A stretch of 64,000 nucleotides of DNA from Nocardioides guangzhouensis. Its GTDB lineage: Bacteria; Actinomycetota; Actinomycetes; Propionibacteriales; Nocardioidaceae. A program made the position numbers and the translations under genes. Under the pieces are notes generated by a model that made no database searches, was not told the DNA's origin, and worked only from the letters and a program-made list of their open reading frames with translations. Within the stretch, counting starts at the first letter, position 1. Each line of letters starts with the position of its first letter. The DNA is taken from contig NZ_SDKM01000002.1 of assembly GCF_004519545.1 (NCBI RefSeq), forward strand, positions 62,001 through 126,000. The letters are read 5' to 3'. Shown piece after piece: positions 50,328-59,809 of the stretch.

Positions 50328-50663
50328 GTGACAGAAGTCATTGTTCCGACGGTTGCGGCCGGTTCGTCAGCTGGGGACCTTTGGGGTGCAAGGAAGTCTG
50401 TGCCTGAGAGTTTCGCTGACCGGTCGGACGAGCTCGCGGACGCGGTCGCGAACATCAGCCAGTCGCTGCGCTCGCGTCTGGAGCAACAGTTGAACGACGA
50501 CAGCCCCGGCACACTTGCAGTGTCTGAGGTGCAACTCAGTTTTGCCCTGGAACTCAAGGCCGAAAGTGGTGTCGTGCTCGCCAAGGCGAGCGTGGGGGGC
50601 ACTTTTACAGCCACCGTCACGTGGGCACGCAAGGTCACGACGGCCGCATCGGACTCCGGATGA
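50328..50663 (+). CDS. Trypco1-like (trypsin-co-occurring domain) protein
   Basis: 111 residues. A central helix (DRSDELADAVANISQSLRSR) is followed by three strands, VSEVQLSFALELKAESGVVL, AKASVGGTFTATVTWARK. This is the pattern of the Trypco1 domain, a small domain known to be encoded next to trypsin-like proteases in bacterial conflict systems. It probably binds or regulates the protease-NTPase encoded next to it. AGGAAGGAG lies before GTG 50328. The stop codon overlaps ATG 50660 (ATGA), so the two are coupled. Confidence 0.75.
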   Translation: MTEVIVPTVAAGSSAGDLWGARKSVPESFADRSDELADAVANISQSLRSRLEQQLNDDSPGTLAVSEVQLSFALELKAESGVVLAKASVGGTFTATVTWARKVTTAASDSG

Positions 50664-53536
50664 ACCTCGCCATCGGTCGGCTGACCGAGTCCCGCCTGCC
50701 CGAGACAGGTCCGAGGCACGAGCAGCACGACGAGGGAGCAACGGCGTTCGCCGTCGCGCCCACCGCCGGACTGACCGCATTCCATTGCGTGGGGGACAGG
50801 CACTCCAACCGGTTGCTGCGTCCTGAGGTTGACATCACGTTCCGATCCGGGGTGGTGAAAGCAAGGGTGGAGGACTGGAACGCCGACTTGGATATTGCGT
50901 TGCTGACATTCGTCGGAGCTTTGCCAGCCGGCGAGGAACCTGTGCCGCTATCGGACGAGTTCGCGCGAAGCGCCTACTACGTGCGCGGCTATCCGTACGA
51001 AGCCGGGGGTGTCGAGGCGGCCTTCGGCGGAACTATCGTCGATGTCGACGCGCGGCCTTTCCCCGGGCCTCAGCCGGCCATCCAACTACACAGTGACCAA
51101 GCCGGGGCGTCGCACCCGCTGGCGTTGGGAGGCTTCAGCGGCGCGCCCGTCCTCGTCGACGACCCCCCGCGTGCTGTCGGCCTAATCCGGTGGAATCCTC
51201 CGGCGGAGGTTGACGAGCGGTTCGCCAAGGGTGCCATTGTCTATGCGACACCGATGACGGCCATTCTCCGCACATGGAGCGCGACGCAGTTGGGTGTCAC
51301 CGTCCTCCGGCCGTCTCTGCTCGGACACAAGGCAAACGCGGATTCGCTGCTCCGTCTCCGAACCGACCCCGCGGCACACCTGCCGTCTGCGGGTGAACTA
51401 AACCCGGCGGATCTCGGCGCGCTCCCGACGCGGTACACCAAGGCCGCGACCGATCCTTATGTCCCCCGAGAGGCCGACGAGCTCATCGCAGGGGCCCTCC
51501 AACGCGACCGCTTCGTCCTGCTTCTTGGACCAGCGACGTCGGGCAAGAGCCGCACAGCTGCACAGGTGCTCGTGGAGACATTGCCCCAGGCCGGTGTGCT
51601 CTGGCCCAAAGCACGTCCGCAGGGATTGCGCCGGCTGCTGGAACTCGACTTGGCGCAGCCCTTGTACCCGGGGCCGATCGTTGTGTGGCTCGATGCCCTT
51701 GAGCAGTACCTGTCCGAGGATGGTGGACTAGACGCCGAGTCCTTCGGCCTACTGAGCAATCGTGTCGGTGGCGCGTTCCTGGTCGCCACCATGACGTTGC
51801 GCTCGTTCGAGGAATGTCTGCACGCGCAGGATGATCGGGGGCGGATTGCCCGGGCACTCTTAGACGAAGGCCCCCTCGTTGAGATCGAACTACCCCGGGA
51901 GATCACCCCAAAAGAGCGCGCGGCCGCAATGGCCGCGTATCCGGCTGAGGACTGGACCGACAGTGCGACAGGCATCGCCGAACGGTTGATCGCTGCGCGG
52001 GAACTGTTGAACCGGCTACGAACCGGCCGCGAAACCGAACCAACCGGCTGGCTGGCCGTTCGAGCACTGATCGACTGGGCCCGGGCGACTGGCGACTGGA
52101 TCACAGAGCCCATCTGGCGCCTGCTGTTGGAGGAATGGCGTCGCGAGTCTCGCGGAGCCGCTGCCGGTGCCGCAGATTTCGACGCCGCGCTGGCATGGGC
52201 TCAGACCCCAGTCGCGTCCTCCGTCTCGCTCTTAGTCACCTCGGACGAGGACGTGATTCGCGGGCGGAGGTTTGGCGTGTTGGACTACGTCGGCGAGAAC
52301 TACGAAGCACAGACCCCAGTGGCCGATGCCACCTATCGCGTCGCCATATCTGAGTTGTCCCGGCTGGACGACCTGTCAAACCTGCTGCTCACCAGTGTCG
52401 TGAGGGACGGGCGGGACGACATTGGAAGTTTGATCGTGCCGAAGATTAAGGAAGCCGGCGATCATCTTCTGACCGTCTTGCGGCCGGGCAGTCCGTTGCC
52501 GGACTTGCCAGGGGCTCTGTTCTGGGCCGAGTGGCTGACGCGTGAGACCGGAGCCGAGGCGCTGCGAAAGATGGGTCGCACTGCGGCCTCTATGGAGCAG
52601 CCGGAGGACGCCGTTAAGTGGCTCCGGCCGGCGGCTGAGGCCGGCGACATAGCGGCCATGACGGATCTCGGTGTCGCCCTAGAGCAAGCAGGCGAGACAG
52701 CCGCCGCTCAGAGTTGGACGCTCCGGGCCGCCGAGGCCGGGGACACCCACGCCATGCTGAACATGGGCGCGCGGCTGTTCGCGGACGGTCGCCAGGACGA
52801 AGCGCGCCGATGGGCGGAGCGAGCAGCCCGCGCAGGCAATACGAGCGCGATGCTGCGTGCGTCTTGGTTGGCCGTCCAGGATCGGCGCACCGCCGATGCT
52901 GTGAAGTGGGCCCGGCAGGCGGCAGAAGGCGGGCACGCGGACGGCATGTTCACGCTCGCCTCGCTGTTGGCCGAGGGCAACGCATCGGAAGAGGCTGTGC
53001 AGTGGTGGCGACGCGCCGGGGCCGAGCACGGGCACATTCCGAGCATCCGAGCGTTGCTAGCCGCAACCCGCGACCCAGCCGGAAACCCGGCAGCGGACGC
53101 AGAGGTTGGCGAGTTCTTGTGGGAGACCGGTCACCGGGACCAAGCCGAAGAAGTGTGGCAGGCGGCCGCAGAAGCTGGCGATTCCACATCTGCCTATCGG
53201 CTTGGCGTGAAGCGGCTGGAGGGCGGAGACACCGAGGAGGCATTGCCCCTGTTGGCTCGCGCGAGTGAGGAGGGACATCCGGGGGCCTTTGACCTCTACG
53301 GATACCTGTTGCTGCGTCGCGGCGACACTGATGGGGCCATCGAGCACTGGACCAAGGCCGCGGCGACCGGCGACGGCCAAGCAGCGTTCCGGCTGTACGA
53401 GGCTTACGCTTCAGGCGGCCACTACGAGCGTGCTCGGGCATCTCTAGAACGAGCCGCCGAGTTGGGCTTCCTCCCGGCCGTGACCCTATTGGACCACGTA
53501 GACGCCAACGAAGACCCCGATCGCGATCCGCGCTAG
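50660..53536 (+). CDS. Trypsin-like protease fused to P-loop NTPase and Sel1-like repeats
   Basis: 958 residues. The N-terminal trypsin-like domain has a complete triad: His42 in TAFHCV, Asp78 in DLDIALL and Ser160 in GGFSGAPV. Around 270-500 lies a P-loop NTPase with GPATSGKSR (Walker A) and VVWLDALEQYL (Walker B), of a STAND/AAA character. Residues ~610-950 are Sel1/TPR-like repeats (AAEAGDIAAMTDLGVALEQA ... AARAGNTSAMLRAS). No signal peptide is present, so it acts in the cytoplasm. The layout sensor repeats - NTP switch - protease effector fits an inducible conflict protease. ATG 50660 overlaps the Trypco1-like gene. Confidence 0.88.
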   Translation: MNLAIGRLTESRLPETGPRHEQHDEGATAFAVAPTAGLTAFHCVGDRHSNRLLRPEVDITFRSGVVKARVEDWNADLDIALLTFVGALPAGEEPVPLSDEFARSAYYVRGYPYEAGGVEAAFGGTIVDVDARPFPGPQPAIQLHSDQAGASHPLALGGFSGAPVLVDDPPRAVGLIRWNPPAEVDERFAKGAIVYATPMTAILRTWSATQLGVTVLRPSLLGHKANADSLLRLRTDPAAHLPSAGELNPADLGALPTRYTKAATDPYVPREADELIAGALQRDRFVLLLGPATSGKSRTAAQVLVETLPQAGVLWPKARPQGLRRLLELDLAQPLYPGPIVVWLDALEQYLSEDGGLDAESFGLLSNRVGGAFLVATMTLRSFEECLHAQDDRGRIARALLDEGPLVEIELPREITPKERAAAMAAYPAEDWTDSATGIAERLIAARELLNRLRTGRETEPTGWLAVRALIDWARATGDWITEPIWRLLLEEWRRESRGAAAGAADFDAALAWAQTPVASSVSLLVTSDEDVIRGRRFGVLDYVGENYEAQTPVADATYRVAISELSRLDDLSNLLLTSVVRDGRDDIGSLIVPKIKEAGDHLLTVLRPGSPLPDLPGALFWAEWLTRETGAEALRKMGRTAASMEQPEDAVKWLRPAAEAGDIAAMTDLGVALEQAGETAAAQSWTLRAAEAGDTHAMLNMGARLFADGRQDEARRWAERAARAGNTSAMLRASWLAVQDRRTADAVKWARQAAEGGHADGMFTLASLLAEGNASEEAVQWWRRAGAEHGHIPSIRALLAATRDPAGNPAADAEVGEFLWETGHRDQAEEVWQAAAEAGDSTSAYRLGVKRLEGGDTEEALPLLARASEEGHPGAFDLYGYLLLRRGDTDGAIEHWTKAAATGDGQAAFRLYEAYASGGHYERARASLERAAELGFLPAVTLLDHVDANEDPDRDPR

Positions 53537-54109
53537 GCACTTATCGATGCCACGCCTAGAATCACGTTGCATCGGACATCGTCGGCTTAGCGCCCCGAGC
53601 CTCGCGGGGTCACCAGCCCGTTGGCCGCGGCCCCCGCGTTGTACGGCACTGTCAGTGAGTGAGTCGTCCACACTGCTCGAAGACCAGCTCAGGTGCACGG
53701 GAACTAGGCCCACAGGGCGCCCTCGATGGGCGCGGACGCGAGGCCTGACCGCCGAGGACGGCGCGCCAGCGCCGCCCGCAGGCCGTGCGCCGGCGGAGCC
53801 GGCGCCTTGATCTAGTAGAGGTGAATTCGGCACTGAAGACGGAACCGCTTTGTCCTCCGTCGGGTGATGTGCGACAGGGATCCGTCAGCTGATGTGCGAC
53901 ACCGGCCGTGATCGGCACCCTGTTTCGGGGCGTCTCCGTGGGGCGTCTCGGACACAGGCGGCCGGGATTGGCCGTGTCGATTTCGGAAGCCGGCCCGCAT
54001 CGGATACAGCATCCGATCGCGGAGCACGGCCGGTGTAAAACCGTTAACGACCTGTCGACATTGTCGTCGACATTCACCCCCTGCTGATGATGCCGAGCGG
54101 GCGGCGGAT
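53537..54109. other. Noncoding, decayed region with insertion-sequence-like repeats
   Basis: No credible gene. TGATGTGCGACA occurs at 53865-53876 and 53890-53901, a 25-bp direct spacing. Further right, GTCGACATT is repeated around 54055-54075. Multiple short terminal repeats of this kind recall the ends of IS21-type elements, but no transposase is present. GC-rich hairpins lie near 53770-53810 (gccggcggagccggc). It looks like leftover mobile DNA. Confidence 0.4.
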
Positions 54110-54402
54110 CTATCGAGGCTCAAGAGGCACCGCCGGGGGAACGTTCGGATCGACCCCAAGCCCGCAAATGGCAGAGTACTCGCCGTCGTGGGTGGCTTGC
54201 GCGATCATCATGACCTGCCGGGCCGCAACTCGGAACTTCTGATAAGTCTGAAGCGTCCCAGATGCCCCTGTGGCCAGAAGAGTAAGCTCGGCCTTTCGGA
54301 GAGCCTCGGCATCTGGGATAGCCGTTGCGCCGGAATGCAGGAAATCCGACGCGCCGTCGTAGTAGTCGATCAGGGGCTTCGTCGCCTCCGAGCGGCTTAA
54401 CC
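54110..54402 (-). pseudogene. Candidate 3' fragment of an unknown gene
   Basis: On the minus strand the frame ending with TAG at 54110 reads like real protein (RSEATKPLIDYYDGASDFLH, then KAELTLLATGASGTLQTYQK). No start with a ribosome-binding site is visible before it runs antisense into the start of the HEPN gene. It is either a 5'-truncated remnant next to the decayed repeats or a complete gene starting inside the HEPN gene (ATG 54505). The fragment reading is preferred. Confidence 0.4.
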
Positions 54403-54407
54403 ACCTG

Positions 54408-55385
54408 ATGTTGGAGATCAGTAGGTCCGAGGTGCAGGCCTGGCTCGACAGCAACGAACTTTCGACACACGCTCTCGTTCCCCGCACGATCCATGGTGGC
54501 ATCATTCTGCGAGGGGTTGCTCGGGACTTGGATGGGGCTTTGGAAAGTGCGAGCGACGCGGTGCACAGGGTCAGCCACGCCGCCCTCCTTAAGACGGGAG
54601 CGGTGCCACGGTTCCACAGACTGGTGTGGTTTCAAGGCGTGAGTAACCCCAAGCCGTTGCCCGACCGGACAAAGCTGGATCACCTTCTGCCGGATTACGA
54701 CGTGCCAGAGCCAGCTCTCGATCGTCCGACATCGGATGATCGTTTGGAGGTGGCCGTTGAGTCGATTCAAGCTGCCATCCTGGCCGGCGGTGCGGCCGCT
54801 GCGGGGATGCTGTGGGCAACTGTCGAGTGTCTATTCGGAAGCGCCGGCGACGAGAATAAGTTGGCGTCGGGCGAGCGGGCGGCTGATGTAGCCACCATTG
54901 CTTGGGTCCGATATGACCTTAACCACACCCTAGGTGCCCTCTTGAGGAATCAAGGTGACCCTGGATGGTCGGCTGCTGCGCAGGTCCTCCCACGACAGGA
55001 AAGATTGCCCTTCTTCGTGAAGTACCTCCAGGCGGGCGACTTTTCAAACGTACGGTCCGCGAGAGTAGTGTCGCAGGCCCGCCATTGCGCGAGGATGCTG
55101 GACTTACGAGAAGTGGGCTCGCTGCGAACTGAAGTGCTAACAACGCTCAAGGGACTCTATCGTCAGCGAAATCTGATCCTCCATGGTGGCATTACCAATG
55201 CGCCGCTGCTTCCGGGTATTCTTCGGTCCGCGACACCGCTTGTGACCGCAGCGGTGAACCGATATGCCGCCACCCGCAATGGTGCGGTCCGGGACCCACT
55301 GGCTTTCTCCTTCGGAGAGACCTTGCGCCTCGAAGAGCATCTCGCGCAGCCCTCCGCGGATCTCTTAGACCTTGCGGGTTACTAG
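54408..55385 (+). CDS. Apea-like HEPN-domain protein
   Basis: 325 residues. The C-terminal half shows the Apea-like HEPN order: MLWATVECLFGSAGDENKLA, then a helical middle, and LYRQRNLILHGG, which supplies the R-N-x3-H motif (about residues 252-258) of HEPN ribonucleases. The N-terminal part (ALVPRTIHGGIILRGVARDL) is a separate domain of unknown kind. HEPN proteins cut RNA or act in toxin-antitoxin and antiphage systems. No antitoxin gene (MNT-type) is adjacent. ATG 54408 has no clear ribosome-binding site; the frame opens only at 54366. Confidence 0.65.
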   Translation: MLEISRSEVQAWLDSNELSTHALVPRTIHGGIILRGVARDLDGALESASDAVHRVSHAALLKTGAVPRFHRLVWFQGVSNPKPLPDRTKLDHLLPDYDVPEPALDRPTSDDRLEVAVESIQAAILAGGAAAAGMLWATVECLFGSAGDENKLASGERAADVATIAWVRYDLNHTLGALLRNQGDPGWSAAAQVLPRQERLPFFVKYLQAGDFSNVRSARVVSQARHCARMLDLREVGSLRTEVLTTLKGLYRQRNLILHGGITNAPLLPGILRSATPLVTAAVNRYAATRNGAVRDPLAFSFGETLRLEEHLAQPSADLLDLAGY

Positions 55386-55687
55386 TCCGACGTCCCAAGC
55401 GCAACGTACGCCGCAGTCACCCCCCAGGAACGCGGGGCGACGGCATGGGAGACGGGACGTCAACGGCTGACGATGCCGGGTTGACCAGACTTACGAGCGC
55501 CCTCCGTTGCCCGGCACCGACAGTCGATCTGGTATCCGAACTTCGGGGCACCCCGAGAGCATCGGATAACGAATCCGATCGCCGCGGAGGACGCCCGACC
55601 GGGCTACCGGTGTCGTCGATCGCTCTGACGCGGCCCTAGTGCAGACCCAGTTCTCATCAATCGTCGGTAACTCTGCGGCGCGTTCAC
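55386..55687. other. Noncoding gap upstream of the methyltransferase-helicase genes
   Basis: 302 bp. A short plus-strand open frame at 55445-55639 has no ribosome-binding site or protein-like composition. Nothing else is recognised apart from the promoter at its right end. Confidence 0.5.
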
Positions 55688-55693
55688 TAGAGT
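55688..55693 (+). promoter_or_regulatory. -10 box of the methyltransferase-helicase operon
   Basis: TAGAGT lies 7 nt before GTG 55701, the leaderless arrangement repeated in this window. No -35 consensus is visible. Confidence 0.45.
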
Positions 55694-55700
55694 TCGCCGC

Positions 55701-56483
55701 GTGGTCTCCTCGGGGGTAATGAGCGCTGCTCCGTATGATCGGTTCGCCGACTTGCTCGACACGTCGGCCGACGCCCCCGCCGCCACCGGGTTCCGTTGCT
55801 CATCGTCGGCGGCACGAAGGGCACCATTGACGGTGACAGAGACGATCGAGGAGCAGGTCGTGAAGTCGCGTCACCGCGTCAGGACCTACGGCGAGGTGTT
55901 CACTCCTCGTCACATGGTCAACCGCATGCTCGACTTGGTCCGCGAGGATTTGGAGACCGGCGACTTCGTCGACAAGACCTTCCTCGAGCCTGCGGCCGGA
56001 CACGGCAACTTCTTGGTCGCGATCCTGCGCCGCAAGCTCCATGCGATCGAGAAGGAGTACCCGCCTGCGCTGTGGCCGCAGGAGTCACTGTTCGCAGTGG
56101 CGTCGATCTACGGCATCGAGCTTTTAGAAGACAACCACCGGGATGCCAAGGCGATCATGCTGGCCGAATTTCTGAGCTTCCACCAAGCACACGGTATTCC
56201 CTGTGGCCCGCGTACGAACCTGCATCAGGCCGCGGCCTTCCTCATCGACGCCAACGTCGTTCGTGGAGACACTCTGACCGGCCTTGACTGGCACGGCGAG
56301 GAGATCCAGTTCTCCTGGTGGAACCGCATCCCCGAGGCCCCCGGGATGGCTCAGCGCGAGCCATTCACGTTCGCGTCGCTACGTCATAGCACCACCGACT
56401 TCGCCATGAATTTCGCTGCCTCCGACAGCTATCAGGCGTGCCGAATTGAGAAGGTCCACGAACAAGAGAAAGCCGATGACTAG
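55701..56483 (+). CDS. DNA N6-adenine methyltransferase-like protein, SAM-binding half
   Basis: 260 residues. GEVFTPRHMVNRMLDLVRED precedes FLEPAAGHGNFLVAIL (residues ~94-109), the SAM-binding motif I of Eco57I/type I-like adenine methyltransferases. IYGIELLEDNHRDAKAIM follows as motif II. The catalytic NPPY motif, expected after RGDTLTGLD, is absent; the sequence runs into FSWWNRIPEAPG instead. The first 44 residues are unlike the family, and the in-frame GTG at 55833 gives the usual N-terminus, but the TAGAGT box supports GTG 55701. It overlaps the helicase gene by 8 bp. NPPY is supplied by the gene at 59810. Confidence 0.75.
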   Translation: MVSSGVMSAAPYDRFADLLDTSADAPAATGFRCSSSAARRAPLTVTETIEEQVVKSRHRVRTYGEVFTPRHMVNRMLDLVREDLETGDFVDKTFLEPAAGHGNFLVAILRRKLHAIEKEYPPALWPQESLFAVASIYGIELLEDNHRDAKAIMLAEFLSFHQAHGIPCGPRTNLHQAAAFLIDANVVRGDTLTGLDWHGEEIQFSWWNRIPEAPGMAQREPFTFASLRHSTTDFAMNFAASDSYQACRIEKVHEQEKADD

Positions 56484-59400
56484 CCCGAAGATCAGCACCT
56501 ACCGCGAGGTCATCCCTTACATCTACTCGTGGCGCACCCCTGACGTACCGAAGTACGACGGGTGGGAGAAGATCGGGTACACCGAGCAGGACTCGGCTGA
56601 CAAGCGCATCACCCAGCAGGCGTCCCAGCTCAACATCACGAAGATCAAGGTCTGGGCGTACAGGGCAGCGTTCATCACCGAGGACGGCGGGCCGTTCCGC
56701 GACAGCGACTTCCACGCCTTCCTCAAGCAGCAGGGAATCCAGCGCGAGTTCGACTCCAACGCCACTCCGCACCGGACGGAGTGGCACAAGTTCGCCGGCG
56801 CCACGAAGACCAGCCAGCAGTACTTCCTCGAGTTCGCATCGAAGTCCTTCACCACACCGCTGACTGCGTCGCAGGATGACTACACGCTGCGGCCCGAGCA
56901 GCGGCAGGCGGTCAGCCAGGCGATGACGGCGTTCGCCCCCCAAGGGTCCGGTGAGGTGCTGTGGAACGCGAAACCGCGATTCGGCAAGACGCTGACTGCG
57001 TACGACCTCATGCGAAAGATGGACGTCAAGCGTGTGTTGATCGTCACCAATCGCCCGGCCATCGCCAACTCCTGGTTCGACGACTACCAGCGGTTCATCG
57101 GCCACCAGACCAGCTACCAGTTCGTGTCCGACTCGCCGTCGCTCGCCCAGCGCAGCCCGATGACACGCGAGCAGTGGAAGGCGTACTCACTGCAGCACGT
57201 CGACCAGGACCCTCGCATCATCGAGTTCGTGTCGCTCCAGGACCTCAAGGGATCGCAGTACTTCGGCGGATCCTTCGACAAACTCAAGCACATCGCCGAC
57301 GCTGACTGGGACCTACTCGTCATCGACGAAGCCCACGAAGGCGTCGACACGACGAAGACCGACGTGGCGTTCAACCAGATCAAGCGCGACCACACGCTTC
57401 ACCTGTCAGGCACACCGTTCAAGGCATTGGCGTCAGGACGTTTCGGCGAGGACCAGATCTTCAACTGGACCTACGAGAACGAGCAGACGGCCAAGGAGCA
57501 GTGGTCCGACGGGACGCAGGACAACCCGTACGCCCCGCTCCCGACCCTCAACCTCCTGACCTACCAGCTCTCCCGCATGGTCACCGACCGGCTCGCTGAG
57601 GGCGTCGCCCTCGACGAAGAGAAGGGGAACGTCGACTACACGTTCGACCTTGCGGAGTTCTTCTCGACCAAGGACAACGGCTACTTCGTCTACGAAGCTG
57701 ACGTCGCGCGGTTCTTGGACGCCGTGACGATGCAGGAGAAGTACCCGTTCTCCACCCCGGAGTTGCGTGACGAGATCCGGCACTCGTTTTGGCTGCTCAA
57801 CCGTGTCGCCTCTGCCAAGGCGCTGGAGCGGATGCTCAAGACGCATCCTGTCTTCGGCGAGTACACGATCATCCTGGCGGCCGGCGACGGCCGAACCCAT
57901 GCCGACGAGAACGACGGCCTGGACGAGGACGCCGACGACTCGGTGGCGGTGGGTAGGTCGCTGGACAAGGTCCGCGCGGCCATCGCGAAGGCGGAGGCCG
58001 ACGGCGGAAAGACGATCACGCTGTCGGTGGGGCAGCTCACGACGGGCGTGACGGTGCCGGAGTGGACGGCGGTCATCATGCTGTCCAACCTGTCCTCGCC
58101 CGCGCTCTACATGCAGGCGGCGTTCCGGTCTCAGAACCCGTGCACGTTCACGCACGGCGCCAAGGTGTTCCAGAAGGAGAACGCCTACATCTTCGACTTC
58201 GCACCCGAGCGCACGCTGACGATCTTTGACGCGTTCGCGAACAACCTCGCCCCGCATCCACCGATCGATGCCGCTGAGCGCAGGGAGAACATCCGGCGGC
58301 TGCTGAACTTCTTCCCCATCCTGGGTGAGGACACCGAAGGCCGCATGATCGAGCTCGACGCCGCCCAGGTGCTCACGTTCCCGCAGGTATTCAAGGCTCG
58401 TGAGGTCGTGCGGCGGGGCTTCCTGTCGAACCTGCTGTTCGCGAACGTATCCGGCATCTTCCGGGCCGTGGAGCACTTCCAAGACATCCTCAACCAACTT
58501 CCTGCCGCCAAGGAGAAGAAGGTCGAGAAGGGCAAGCCGGTTGAGGTCCCGGTGCCGCCACCGACCACGGACGCAGATGGAAACGTTCAGGTCGACGTCG
58601 GCACTGTCATCAACCCGAAGGTCGCCGAGCTGGGCAAGCCGGTCTACTCCGACGGAGACGTGCCGCCGCTCGACCCGGCCACGACGAAGGCGGCCGAGGC
58701 GGCCAGACAGGTTGCCGCGATCGTCACGGAGAAGGCACGCGAAACGCGGGCCAAGGCCGCGGCCGAGTACGGCATGACGGCCAGGCAGGTCCAGAACGAC
58801 GAGAAGGCCACCGAGGCGCAGGTGAAGGCCAAGGTGGATCGCGCCTACGTCGACCACCAAATCGCGCTCAGCCACATCGACGCCGAAGCCAAGGAAGCCG
58901 CAACTGAAGCCGAGTTCCAGGCGATCGAGGCGAAGAAGGCCGAGGCGAAGGCCGAACTCGACGCGCAGGTGCTCTCGATCTTCCACGAGACGCTCGACAA
59001 CGTCACCGAGACCCTCGTCAAGCGTGAGGAGACCAAGAAGGCCCAGTCGGAGGTGAACAAGACGATGGACGCCGCCCGCGACCACCTCCGGGGGTTTGCA
59101 CGGACCATCCCGATGTTCCTCATGGCCTACGGCGACCGGAGCACCACGCTTACCAACTTCGATGACTACACCCCGGACGACGTGTTCCAGGAGATCACTG
59201 GGATCACCGAGGAAGACTTCTGCAAGCTCCGCGACGGCCGCGAGGTGACCGACCCGAAGACCGGCGAGGTCACCAAGGTTGCGGGGCTCTTCGACGAGGA
59301 GGTGTTCAATCAGGCGATCCAGGAGTTCCTCAACACGAAGGCTGAGCTAGCGAACTACTTCGATCCGGACCTGACTGAGGACATCTTCGCGTACATCCCC

Positions 59401-59808
59401 CAGCAGAAGACTTCGCTGGTGTTCACCCCGAAGCCGGTCGTGCAAATGATGTGCGACACGCTAGAGGCCGAGAACCCGGGTATCTTCTCTGACCCGGAAA
59501 AGACGTTCGCCGACCTGTTCTCGACCGCTGGTCTGTTCCTGATGGAGCTCGTGCGCCGGCTCGACAGGGGCCTAGTTGACGCCATCTCTGACCAGGACGA
59601 GCGGCTACGGCACATCCTCACCCGTCAGGTGTTCGAGATGAGCCACAACGAGATCCTGCACGACATCACCTTGGAGGCCGTCAGCGGCGGCGTGCCCGAG
59701 CGCCGGGCATGGCTCGTGGATTCTGGGCACTTCCGGGTCGGGAACCTCGCCCGCATGACCACCGCGGAACGCGATCGGGTTGTAGACGAGATGCTGGGAG
59801 ACAACTGA
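56476..59808 (+). CDS. GIY-YIG/T5orf172 + DEAH helicase + degenerate methyltransferase-like protein
   Basis: 1110 residues. The N-terminus has YIYSWRTP ... WEKIGYTEQDSADKRITQQ, the GIY-YIG fold of the T5orf172 type. A superfamily 2 helicase core follows: AKPRFGKTLTAYDLM (Walker A-like, Arg instead of the usual residues, near 165), LLVIDEAHEGVDT (DEAH near 284) and HLSGTPFKAL. A charged Ala/Glu/Lys-rich coiled-coil stretch covers about 725-890. The end, LVFTPKPVVQMMCDTLE ... FADLFSTAGLFLMELV, resembles a methyltransferase motif I with the Gly loop altered. It is probably the nuclease-translocase of a restriction-type system. ATG 56476 is preferred over a TTG at 56446. Confidence 0.8.
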   Translation: MTSPKISTYREVIPYIYSWRTPDVPKYDGWEKIGYTEQDSADKRITQQASQLNITKIKVWAYRAAFITEDGGPFRDSDFHAFLKQQGIQREFDSNATPHRTEWHKFAGATKTSQQYFLEFASKSFTTPLTASQDDYTLRPEQRQAVSQAMTAFAPQGSGEVLWNAKPRFGKTLTAYDLMRKMDVKRVLIVTNRPAIANSWFDDYQRFIGHQTSYQFVSDSPSLAQRSPMTREQWKAYSLQHVDQDPRIIEFVSLQDLKGSQYFGGSFDKLKHIADADWDLLVIDEAHEGVDTTKTDVAFNQIKRDHTLHLSGTPFKALASGRFGEDQIFNWTYENEQTAKEQWSDGTQDNPYAPLPTLNLLTYQLSRMVTDRLAEGVALDEEKGNVDYTFDLAEFFSTKDNGYFVYEADVARFLDAVTMQEKYPFSTPELRDEIRHSFWLLNRVASAKALERMLKTHPVFGEYTIILAAGDGRTHADENDGLDEDADDSVAVGRSLDKVRAAIAKAEADGGKTITLSVGQLTTGVTVPEWTAVIMLSNLSSPALYMQAAFRSQNPCTFTHGAKVFQKENAYIFDFAPERTLTIFDAFANNLAPHPPIDAAERRENIRRLLNFFPILGEDTEGRMIELDAAQVLTFPQVFKAREVVRRGFLSNLLFANVSGIFRAVEHFQDILNQLPAAKEKKVEKGKPVEVPVPPPTTDADGNVQVDVGTVINPKVAELGKPVYSDGDVPPLDPATTKAAEAARQVAAIVTEKARETRAKAAAEYGMTARQVQNDEKATEAQVKAKVDRAYVDHQIALSHIDAEAKEAATEAEFQAIEAKKAEAKAELDAQVLSIFHETLDNVTETLVKREETKKAQSEVNKTMDAARDHLRGFARTIPMFLMAYGDRSTTLTNFDDYTPDDVFQEITGITEEDFCKLRDGREVTDPKTGEVTKVAGLFDEEVFNQAIQEFLNTKAELANYFDPDLTEDIFAYIPQQKTSLVFTPKPVVQMMCDTLEAENPGIFSDPEKTFADLFSTAGLFLMELVRRLDRGLVDAISDQDERLRHILTRQVFEMSHNEILHDITLEAVSGGVPERRAWLVDSGHFRVGNLARMTTAERDRVVDEMLGDN

Positions 59809-59809
59809 C

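Noticed and set aside
53486..53833. Minus-strand ORF of 115 codons after the trypsin gene
   Set aside because: It overlaps the end of a confident gene, has a low-complexity composition and no ribosome-binding site.
56446..56475. TTG start extending the helicase protein by 10 residues
   Set aside because: TTG without a ribosome-binding site, deeper in the preceding gene; ATG 56476 gives an ordinary short overlap.
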